DNA of 64,000 bases from Toxonevra muliebris (taxonomy: Eukaryota; Arthropoda; Insecta; Diptera; Pallopteridae), in assembly GCA_963691655.1 (NCBI GenBank), contig OY829330.1, positions 992,001-1,056,000 on the forward strand, given 5' to 3'. The notes under the pieces were generated by a model. The model was not told where the DNA came from, did not search any database, and was given only the letters and a program-made list of their open reading frames with translations. The translations under genes were made by a program, and so were the position numbers. The first letter of the stretch is position 1. The number at the start of each line of letters is the position of its first letter. Below are positions 55,060-64,000 of this stretch, one piece after another.

Positions 55060-55733
55060 CGCTTTATTAGTCCTGCATGTTGTTAGCCTCTTCCATCTAC
55101 AATTGACCTTCATAAGATATTTTTTTGAAATATCGCTCTTGAATGAGTTTAGTGGTATGAATATTGATTCATATGAGATTCATGCATGGCAGAGCCTTTT
55201 CGAGCCAAATTGTTTGTCTTTTCATTGCTCACTATGTTATTGTAACGCTGTGCAGTCGGGCTAGATGTGTAAGGGTCTTCCTGCACTGTTTAATTAGATT
55301 AGATGTTGAGACGGATACTGTGGTGTCAAAGTTCTTATTAACAAGCCGCTGCTCCATTTCTTTCGGGAGGCTTGAGTTGAAACCAGTAAAAACGGTTGTG
55401 ATCACGACCAAAGTGGATTTTAGAACGAAGAACGAAAGAATTTTATACCTAGAACCAATCGTAGCTTTCTAATGCTTTACCCTCCTAAAGATCTATGATT
55501 CATAGCACTCTCGATATTTCTCAAAAAGAATTTAAAGCTGCTCATATCAGACTCATCTAGTTAAGTCAAAACACCCATTTCGTAAAAGAGTATGAGGCTT
55601 TGACCCAAAAAACTAAAATTCCTCAAAAAAGTTATCTTTTGACTCTTAAGCCATTTATTGACTCATAAGGTTAATGTGAGCAGAACGGTCGGTAGACATA
55701 AAATCGCTATTGAATACAGCCAAGGTTTGCGTG
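55060..55733 (+). pseudogene. Decayed BEL/Pao pol remnant
   Basis: Several frames show weak but ordered BEL/Pao features: SISFGRLELKPV near 55355 (RNase H region), then KEYEALTQKTKIPQKSYLLT and LKPFIDS near 55585-55665 (start of integrase). It ends where the gag of the better-preserved BEL element begins, so two BEL copies were joined by deletion. Confidence 0.5.
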
Positions 55734-56706
55734 AATGAATGTAATCGTCTCAAAGTGATCACTGGCTCGCATATTTTTTGTCTACTAAATTGCCCAGCGA
55801 CACGCGAAAGGCTTGGGAACTTCATCTTGGAAGTCAGTCTACAAAACCAACATTTTCGGAATTGGAAGGATTTCTTAACAACCGTCTTATCATCATCGAC
55901 GTCATCGAAAACCGCAGTGTTAATGAAGGTACTTCACACCCATCGTCTGAAAGCAGTACCACTCTGAAAAAATTGGTTCGCAAATCGCATCATTCAGCAA
56001 TCAAGACAGATACATGCCCATTATGCCGCGAGTCACATGTTTTGCGAAGATGTTCAAAGTTCCTGGAGAAAGACTGTTTTGTGAGAAAGAACCTTGCCAG
56101 TCAATACAAGCTGTGTTTGAATTGCTTGGGGAAAACCCATTCAACTTCACAGTGCACCAGTGAACGAAACTGTCAGCAATGCGGCCAGCGGCATCACACG
56201 CTTCTTCACTTTCCTTCGTCCTCGTTTGCACATGCATCAAATACACTAGTCTCGTCGTGCCCATTAAATACTTCAATACCATCATTAAGCCAGACTTCGA
56301 AACATCTTTCATCCAGTTCGCCGACCCACGCCTACTCATTAAACCATATCCATCAAGGCCCCATAGTGTCACTTAAGTCCAATCGACTCACCTCTGCCGT
56401 ATCCACTAGTTGTGGTGCCGTACTTCTAGCTACTGCACTTGTGACTGTGCAGAACGAACACACAGGTCAGAATCTTATTTTACGAGCCTTGGTGGATCAG
56501 GGCTCTGAATGCACCCTAATTTCAGAGCACGCAGCACAGGCATTAGGTCTTAAACGCTCCATGACGTCTGCAGACATTATTGGTGTAGGTCACAACACCT
56601 CAAACCAAGCTCGATTTGAGGTACAGTTCTTAATTCGATCACGTATCGACCCTCAATTCATGCTTAACATCAATCGGGCATACATACTAAATCACTCACC
56701 GGGCTG
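55734..56706 (+). pseudogene. BEL/Pao gag and protease
   Basis: The frame from 55778 reads KLPSDTRKAWELHLGSQSTK and TFSELEGFLNNRL (Gag), then paired-cysteine zinc motifs (TCPLCRESHVLRRC, CLNCLGKTHSTSQC, CQQCGQRHHTLLH), then the aspartic protease ALVDQGSECTLISEHAAQAL, in which DQG replaces DSG as in many BEL elements. It stops at 56704-56706. The 5' part of gag and the 5' LTR are missing. Confidence 0.88.
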
Positions 56707-58440
56707 ATCCCGGGTCAACTGATAGCCACAAGCCTGGTCCCACCTCCAAGATCTCACTTTAGCAGATCCCCATTATTACAAACCATCCAAAATCGATCTC
56801 ATTCTAGGAGCAGCCGTTTATGGACACTTAGTTCTTCCTGATATTCGCACCGGTCATCAAGTTCAGCCTATAGCACAACGAACCCATTTAGGCTGGGTAC
56901 TACTCGGACAGACTAACACCACGTTATCACCGTCCACTACATCATCGCATTCTACAACAATTCGTTGCCATCACTCATCAGTGGAATTGTCGTCGATTGT
57001 GCAGCGCTATTTCGATCAAGACCAAGTACTTCTACATCAGGAGCTCACTGTCGAAGAACAATGGTGTGAAACTTTCTTCAAAAAAACGCACACGCGACAA
57101 CCAGACGGCAGGTATGTGGTTCGATTACCATTAAAGTCACACTTCGACCCTTCTCAAACCTTAGGACGATCACGACAAATCGCATTAAATAGGTTCCAAT
57201 AATGCAAAGTAAGCCTCAATTTCTTGAACAGTACACGCAAGTTATGCAAGAGTATTTTGACTTAGGTCAAATTACTCCAGCCGTCACGACCGAAAGACAG
57301 CACGCTGTGGTTAACATTTTCAACCAGCCGACAACCACTTCATGCGTACTACCACATCACGCCGTCATTAAGGAGAGCAGTCTTACAACAAAGGTACGAA
57401 TTGTCTTTGACGCTTCGTGTAAAACGTCAAATGGAAAATCATTAAATGACTTGCTCTGTATAGGTCCGCCTCTTCAAAACGAATTACCTGCCGTGATTCT
57501 CAACTGGCGTATGCATAAGTACGTGTTTACAGCAGACATACAAGAAATGTACCGCTGCATTAATATAAACTCTGAAGAATTGCAATACCAACGAATTTTA
57601 TGGAGGGATCACAACCAAGACCTGCGAGAATATTGCCTCACCACCGTAACGTTCGGCACCGCCTCTGCACCTTATACCGCTATTCGAGTCATTCATCAGC
57701 TAGCAGATGATGAAAAAGTTCGTTACCCACTCGCTGAACACATTTTAAAATCAGAAATATACGTAGATGATGTTCTTTCCGGCAGCCACTCCGTTGAGAG
57801 AGCAATTGAACTTAGCGATCAAGTAACTGCAACTTTACAATCAGCGGGAATGCAGTTAAGGAAGTGGTGCAGCAACACAACAAAGTTACTTCATGGCATC
57901 GAGCATGAGCATTTATCCAGTATGGATCTTCTACAATTCAATAATAACATTAGCATCAAAACCCTTGGTATGCTGTGGCTGCCGCGTTTAGATAATTTTA
58001 TATTTCGAATGGAGTTGTCTGGGGCAAAAACATCAACAAAAAGAAGTGTACTATCCACCATCGCGCGATTATTTGACCCTTTAGGACTAATCACACCATT
58101 CTTAGTGTGCGGAAAATTAATCTTTAAATCAATTTGTTCGTTTAGGGCCCCCTGCCCCTATCAATTCAAAAACAGTGGGAACTGTTCATTAATAACTTGT
58201 CAACGCTTGACATTTTGTCCATTCCCAGATGGATCAACTACCATCCATATGAAGTCGCGTCGCTTCAGCTTCACGCCTTTTGCGATGGATCTTTTAAACC
58301 ATATGCTTCCGCTACCTACCTTCGCATAAAATACACCAATGAAACTGTATCTACACACTTCCTTGTTGCTAAAAGTCACGTTACACCAATGAAATCACCA
58401 TTTACGCACTGATTTCCACATTACAACGCACTACTGGACA
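56707..58440 (+). pseudogene. BEL/Pao reverse transcriptase
   Basis: After a frame change: ILGAAVYGHLVLPD, then QPDGRYVVRLPLKSHFDPSQ (56981-57202), a stop, and a long ORF 57202-58329 with the polymerase. Motifs include VRIVFDASCKTSNGKSLNDL, TADIQEMYRCI, TFGTASAPYTAIRVI and the active site EIYVDDVLSG (about 57757-57786), followed by LFDPLGLITPFLV. From about 58180 a frameshift leads to the RNase H start (CDGSFKPYASATYLR). Confidence 0.92.
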
Positions 58441-59475
58441 GACGCAGAAATCGTTTTGTATTGGATTCTCGGCGAACCAAACCGATGGAAAACCTACGTG
58501 ACTAATAGAGTTGAGACAATACTACAAGCCAATTCTCGAGACCAATGGAACCACGTCAGCACGCTCGATAATCCAGCTGATTGTGCTACACGTGGTATGA
58601 CAGTTGCACAGCTTTCAAAATTCGAACTGTGGTGGAAAGGCCCACCCTGGTTGACGCAATCAGAGGATGAGTGGTCAAAATTTAATCCATCGAAAATATT
58701 TAAGGACGCCGACGTTGAGGAATCGCCAAATAAGGTGTAAATCAATGTGACTAGGTGTACTGATTCAATCATTTATCGATACTCGTCATTTGGACGGCTT
58801 CAACGAATAGTGGCATATTTGTTACGTTTTCTGGCAAACGCTCGCACTATCATCAGTGAACGTCAAACAGGACCAATCACTGTGCGTGAACTAAACCATA
58901 GCTGCTTGCTAATCATAAAATTAGTACAACACGAAGAATTTCCTGCAGAAAATAATGCCATCTCCAAAAATAAACCCGTTCCTGCTTCGAGTAAGCTCAG
59001 CAGCTTGACACCGTGGATCGATAAAGACATTCTTCGCATACGAGGCCGTCTCTCCCAAACTAGTTTGCCATTTAGGCAAAAATATCCTATCATCTTACCA
59101 CGGGCTCACTTCATCACCCAATTGCTAATCAAGCAAGCTCATTATACCACACTCCATGGAGGAGTACAACTAACACTCACATATCTTCGACAACAGTACT
59201 GGATATTGAGTGGTAGAAGAGCAGTTCGACAACAGTTACAAGAATGCATAAAATGCTTTCGAAACAAGCCGCAAGCATCCAATCAATTAATGGGCGATCT
59301 ACCGTTTCACCGAGTGAATCCTCCGAGTAAACCGTTTCTTGCCACCGGCATTGATTATGCTGGCCCCATCGAACTCACATTTTATTGGGCACTTCAACGT
59401 TTCCTCGGACGACGCGGGATTTGTAATTATAGTGACTGTGGGACAAACTTTGTTGGTGCCTGGAAAGTTCTTTAA
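58441..59475 (+). pseudogene. BEL/Pao RNase H end and integrase N-part
   Basis: The 58456 frame has NRVETILQANSRDQWNHVST and NPADCATRGM, the end of RNase H. The 58747 frame has the integrase zinc finger (KQAHYTTLHGGVQLT, CIKC) and the first catalytic Asp in TGIDYAGPIE, then SDCGTNFVGA with the second Asp. A deletion lies between these two acids (after TFYWALQRFLGRR). It stops at 59473-59475. Confidence 0.9.
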
Positions 59476-60060
59476 ACTAACCAACGTAAGTTTGCACTGG
59501 AAGTCGAAAAGGAGATTTTGCCGAAACAGGCAGCGCAGAGCATCCAGTGGTATTTTAATCCACCGCATTCACCAAACTTCGGTGGTCTTTGGGAAGTCAA
59601 CGTGAAGTCCATAAAACACCATTTACGTCTCACCGTCGATACAAAACTAACCTACGAGGAGTTGTCTACTGTCCTCACACGCATCGAAGCCTGCCTGAAC
59701 TCGAGACATCTCTGCCCTTTGACATGCGACCCAGAAGACTTGTCCGTGTTGACTCCAGCACACTTTCTTACTGGTGAATCTCTGCTAGCCACTCCCGATG
59801 ATTATGAAAATACCCCGTCGCTTTGCCATCACTACGCACAAATGCAGCGGATGCTTCGTAGTTTCTGGTCCAGATGGACATCCGACTGGCTATTCCATCT
59901 CCAATCGCGCCCAAAATGGCGCACAGAAGCACCTAATTTAGCCCTCAACGACTTAGTCATCGTCAAGGATGAACGCTTTCCACCAAAGGAATGGACTATA
60001 GAGCAAATCACAGATCTGCATCGGGGAGCCGACGATCTGGTGTGCGTGGTCAATCTCTAA
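59476..60060 (+). pseudogene. BEL/Pao integrase C-part
   Basis: The frame from 59518 continues with HSPNFGGLWEVNVKSIKHHL (catalytic Glu), ACLNSRHLCPLT, LTPAHFLTGESLLATPDD and a C-terminal domain LNDLVIVKDERFPPKEWTIE, ending at a stop at 60058-60060. This is the normal end of BEL pol. Confidence 0.9.
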
Positions 60061-60724
60061 AATTTGTCGTCTACCCATTCCGAACTCGTCTTAATCAACT
60101 TAATTAATTCTCTTTATTCACACGTCCGCAACGCCACACACACTTTACCAATCCAACGCTCAACATATGATTTTCGCTCCATTCACTACACGAGAAGTTT
60201 TCTTTGGTAATTTCTCTTGCTTCATAAAAAGAAAATCACCACTCCAGCATCTCCTGGCACATCTTGTCGTCTTCATCATGCTATGTCCCGCATTTGGTGG
60301 CGGCATGTACAGTTTGTGCGGTACCAGTCGTGAGAGAAATATAGAAATACATACATACACAAACTCCTCCCACAACTAACAGTAGCAGCAGCAACATCAA
60401 GAGCGAGAGCGAAATGAAAAACACTAAAACAATTATGTGACCTTCAAAAGGGAGTAGAACTACAGTTAAGATCAGACGATTTTTTTGGTTTGATTTGCTG
60501 TTGATCACAAGTTTTTTTACTTTTGACGTAAAATGGTTGGCATCGTGGCACGTGTGTGCGCTTTACTTTTAATTTTCAACTTGAACGTTTTTTCTATTGC
60601 TTAACCTAATAAATTATAAATTTGGAAATTTAGATTATTGTTTTATTGCGTGGAAGACTCCCTAAATAAATAAATAAAAGAACCTCGGAGCCCTGTGGCT
60701 CGTATTTTTTCTGGCCGACTTAAA
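60061..60724 (+). repeat. BEL 3' region and probable 3' LTR start
   Basis: After pol the sequence reaches a purine-rich ggtggcggca and then TGTACAGTTTGTGCGGTACC at about 60306, a likely LTR start. AATAAA occurs near 60608. No second copy exists in the window, so the LTR end cannot be fixed; it is before about 60724, where another element starts. Confidence 0.55.
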
Positions 60725-61440
60725 GACCCAATTTTTAATTTCAAAGCGAAAATTTACCTATATAAAGACACAGTTCCAAAGAAATTTTTGAAAAAGATTG
60801 TGTGACGAACAAATTTTGGAATCTGTGCAGCATAGTAAATGGGCCAGTCCAATAGTGATTGTACCAAAAAAAGATTCTGTAAGAATATGAGTTGATTACA
60901 AAAATACGTTGAATAGGTGTCTTGAAAAAGAACATTATCCACTCCCACAAATATCAGACTGCTTGTCAGAATTTGCAGGTGCTACGATCTTCTGTGCTCT
61001 TGATATGACAGGTGCATCTCAACAAGTAGCAGTAGATGACTCGTCGAAAGAGCTTTTAACAATAAACACTCACAAAGGGCTGTTTAGATTTTTGCGGTTA
61101 CCTTTTGGGGTCTCATCAGCTCCATCCATATTTCAAAATATTATGGATCAAATGTTAGCTGGTTGCAAGGGTGTAATTTGTCTTTAGGATGGCATACTGG
61201 TAGTAGGAAAGGATAAGGAAGAATGCAGGGAGCGTTTGGAAGTAGTTTTAAACAGTTTCAATAAAAATAATGTACGCGTAAATGAAAAAAAATGTAAATT
61301 TTTTGAGGAATCGATTGAATTTCTTGGGCACGTCATTTCGTCAAAAGGGGCCAGGTAAAACCCAGAAAAAGTCAAGGCAGTACACGAAGCGCAGCACCGA
61401 AAAACCTAAAAGAATTGCAGGCATACTTAGGGTAAATTAA
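60725..61440 (+). pseudogene. G4: Ty3/gypsy reverse transcriptase, 5' truncated
   Basis: Starts abruptly near NFKAKIYLYKDTVPK. Polymerase blocks: HSKWASPIVIVPKKDSVRI, EKEHYPLPQISDCL, ALDMTGASQQVAVDD, RLPFGVSSAPSIFQNIMDQM. The active-site line reads CL-stop-DGILV where YLDDILV is expected, then KKCKFFEESIEFLGHVIS. Gag and the 5' LTR are absent. Confidence 0.9.
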
Positions 61441-62230
61441 CTTCTATGGGAAATTTATCCCTAATTTATCGACAAAACTACAGCCGCTATATGATTTGCT
61501 GAAGAATGACTCTAGGTTTGTCTGGTCAGAGGAATGCAACAATTGTTTTCTCTAAAGCAAACAGTGGCTAAGTGATAATTCCTTGTTATACCATTTCGAT
61601 CCTAATAAGGAAATAATAGTATCGTGTGGCGCTAGTCCGTATGGAATTGGTGCAGTGCTGTCCAATGTCGAAACCTGTTTTTTTCGTTTCAAGAGTACTA
61701 TAAATGGCAGAAAAAAACTACGCACAGATCCATAAAGAAGGATTGGCTATAATTTTTGCATTAAATTAATTTTTTAAATACCTTGGACACAAATTTATAA
61801 TTTATACTGATCACAAGCCACTGAAGAGTTTGTTTGATCCAAAAAAATGTTCAGCAGCAATAGCAATAGCACGTATTCATCGCTGGCAATTGATAATAGC
61901 TAATTACGACTGTGAAATTAAGTATCGCAAGGGTTCCGCAAATAATAACGCAAATTCATTGTCCAGATTACCACTGCCAGCAGATGAATCGTGTATGATA
62001 GAGGAGGAGCTTTTGATCAATTATTTCACAGAAGTCAGTGATGTAAGTTTTAAAGATATTAAAGCTTTCATAAATAAAAGTAAGGTTCTGAGGGGTTTGA
62101 GAAACTATGTGTGTTACGGCTGGCCGGAAAGCTCTTATAAAATGAGCAACGAATTAAATATTATTTTGATAGAAGAGAGGCGCTATCGTATGAAAATGGT
62201 TGTATTTTTTATGGTTTCCGAATTTTAATT
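61441..62230 (+). pseudogene. G4 RNase H and linker, damaged
   Basis: Frames contain EKNYAQIHKEGLAIIFALN, YTDHKPLKSLFDPKK, IHRWQLIIANYDCEIKYRKG and ANSLSRLPLP, the RNase H order. There are several stops and frameshifts. The 61830-62228 ORF covers the end and the linker. Confidence 0.88.
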
Positions 62231-62239
62231 CCCGAAGAA

Positions 62240-63314
62240 ATGAAATTAAAAGTATTACAAATGTTGCATGAAGGGCACATAGGCATAATCAGAATGAAGC
62301 AAGTCGCGGGCGCGTATGTGTGGTGGAAAGGATTAGATAGTGACGTAGAAAATTTTGTAAAAAGTTGTGAAGTATGTTATCAGTTATTAAATATTAAAAC
62401 ACCGACATTAGTACCATGGAGAATAACATCTAAGCCCTTTGAAAGGATTTACTTAGACTTTTTTAGTTTTGCGCAATATGACGTAATTTTATTGGTTGAT
62501 ACATATTCGAAGCGGATAGAGTTAGAAATTATGAAACCAACAACAACACAAAAAGTAATTGAATTCTTACGTGGCGTTATTAAAACTTTTGGTTTGCCAA
62601 AAAGCTTATGCACTGACAACGGTCCTCAGTTCACTTCCAATAAGTTCATTGAGTTTTGCAACAAAAATAAAATTGAAATTTTGAAAAGCCCACCATACCA
62701 CCCGGAATCGAACGGAATAGCCGAACGAGCCGTGTAAACTGAAAAAATTATTAAAGAAAGTACAGCTTGACCGAAGTCATAAATTGAGCTTCCAAGAACG
62801 AATAAACGAATTCCTCTACAAATATAGGAATACCCCAAGCTCATCCACCGCCAAAAGCCCCGCAGAGTTAATATTTTCTTTTATACCGAAAATACCGCTA
62901 GATAGGCTGAACCCAGTTTTTAAAAACTACAAAATAAAAAACGAAATCATTAGGGCAGATAAAATTAATACTTTTAATTGTAATAACAGTAAGATAGTGC
63001 AATTTAAAAGTGGTGAAAGAGTACTATATAGAAACATTCTTAGTGTAGTCAGCAATTGGGTTACAGCAAAAATTGTAAAAGTGTTATCCCCACAAAGGTT
63101 CATCATAAACATAGACGGAACAATTAGGCACGTGCATGCAAATCATTTAAAACCTTTCGTACGTAGAAAGAAGTATCTGGTGATAACATCTAAAAACCCA
63201 AGGAAGCGGTCTAACGAAGTTTGTGAAGATTTAGATGTACCTAATAAGTATTACGCTGTAGTGAGAAGGTCGAAAAGAAATAGTAAACCACCGGATCGGT
63301 TAGTGTACAAATAA
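62240..63314 (+). pseudogene. G4 integrase
   Basis: Frame 62240-62737: zinc finger MLHEGHIGIIRMKQ with CEVC, then YLDFFSF (first Asp), LCTDNGPQFTSNKF (second Asp), YHPESNGIAERAV (Glu) and a stop. Frame 62784-63314: YKYRNTPSSSTAKSPAELIF, then a C-terminal module FKSGERVLYRN and GTIRHVHANHLKPFV. A stop and a frameshift separate them. All three catalytic acids are present. Confidence 0.92.
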
Positions 63315-63494
63315 ATTTTTGACTATATGTATTATTATGTATTATAAGATAAATGTATTATGGTATGTATGTAAGTATTAATTTGAAATTTGTTAAGCTA
63401 TTAATTATTCTTTATTATTACACAAAGCTTCTTTGTAAGGGTAGAGAGTTGTAGTATATGCATTCACTCACCTATAAAGAGATGTATGTCCTTC
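63315..63494 (+). other. G4 3' end and start of a possible 3' LTR
   Basis: AT-rich 3' untranslated sequence, then a purine-rich gggtagagag and TGTAGTATATGCATTCACTC at about 63451, a plausible LTR start. It is cut by LINE sequence at about 63495. Confidence 0.5.
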
Positions 63495-64000
63495 TAAAAA
63501 CTAAGTTATGAGGTGAATAAAACAGTGTTTGCAATATTTTGATATCATCGGCCAAGATGACTATATCATCTGCATACAACAAGAGTCTTATATTCAAATC
63601 ATCAATATTCAGGCCACCTCTTAGGTAATCGTGTAAATCGTTCAAATATAGCGCAAATAGAAGCGGCGATAACAAACAGCCCTGTTTCACTCCAGATAAT
63701 GTCTGAAAATAATCCAAGATTTCTTCGCCAGTCCATACTGCCGCTTGTGTGCTATTATAAATATTTTCTATCAGCTTGACAAATTTACTTGATACGCCCA
63801 TCATATATAATTTATAGATTAATGCTTTCCTGAACACTTTGTCGAATACAGCCTTAAAGTCTACAAAGAAAGCATACACTTTTTTCTTCTCTGCAAAATT
63901 CCGATGCACAATCGCTGACAGATTATAAATATTGTCTACCGTCGAATAACTTTTTCTGAAACCAGTCTGATAATCAGTTAAAATATTATTTCTTTCAGTC
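63495..64000 (-). pseudogene. Non-LTR (LINE) reverse transcriptase, partial
   Basis: Minus strand, running in from beyond the window end: TDYQTGFRKSYSTVDNIYNL (about 63930-63990), KVYAFFVDFKAVFDKVFRKA, SGVKQGCLLSPLLFALYLND and the active site LLLYADDIVILADD (about 63540-63580). It ends soon after, at the junction with the G4 3' end, so the polymerase 3' part is missing. Clade not assigned; it differs clearly from the jockey-like fragment at 8032-8640. Confidence 0.9.

Overview
The window is eukaryotic, AT-rich and gene-poor, and fits a cyclorrhaphan (higher) fly. The only host gene I can prove is CaMKI (calcium/calmodulin-dependent protein kinase I) on the minus strand. Three of its exons are visible, each with canonical splice sites and compatible phases: 35534-35578, 32444-32518 and 1416-1554. 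From memory, CaMKI sits on the small, TE-rich dot chromosome (Muller element F) in Drosophila, which fits this landscape. A tephritid-type host is a guess from the SINE types; the species is not determined.

Almost everything else lies inside CaMKI introns and is made of transposable elements (TEs). The 30.9 kb intron 1555-32443 holds a broken copia element, a jockey-like LINE cut by a tRNA SINE, pogo-like and piggyBac-like MITEs, a SINE with two tRNA-like promoters, a 2.4 kb element with terminal inverted repeats (TIRs) over 400 bp long, Tc1 elements, two unnamed TE-protein families, three non-autonomous hAT-type elements with exact 8-bp target duplications (TSDs), a shorter element with the same TSD length, and a decayed Transib (RAG1-like) transposase that appears to keep a spliceosomal intron. 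The 3.0 kb intron 32519-35533 carries a TIR element whose shorter inverted sister sits 1.7 kb upstream of the third exon.

From 36551 to 54754 there are three nested LTR retrotransposons. G1 (minus strand, 17.6/297-like, TSD ATAT) is split by G2 (plus strand, Ty3/gypsy, tRNA-Lys-type primer site). G2 is split inside its integrase by G3 (plus strand, TSD CTAC). G3 is a deletion derivative in which protease is followed directly by the integrase zinc finger, with no reverse transcriptase. A TIR transposon (E2) sits in the 3' LTR of G1, and the 5' LTR preserves its empty site. LTR divergence counted by hand falls from G1 (about 1.9%) to G2 (about 1.1%) to G3 (about 0.7%), in the order the nesting requires.

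From 54760 to the end are a hAT-like C-terminal fragment, a BEL/Pao remnant, a long BEL/Pao element with its 3' LTR start, a 5'-truncated Ty3/gypsy element, and a LINE reverse transcriptase that runs off the window. No rRNA, functional tRNA, CRISPR array or bacterial feature was seen. Protein families were assigned by reading motifs; no search was run.
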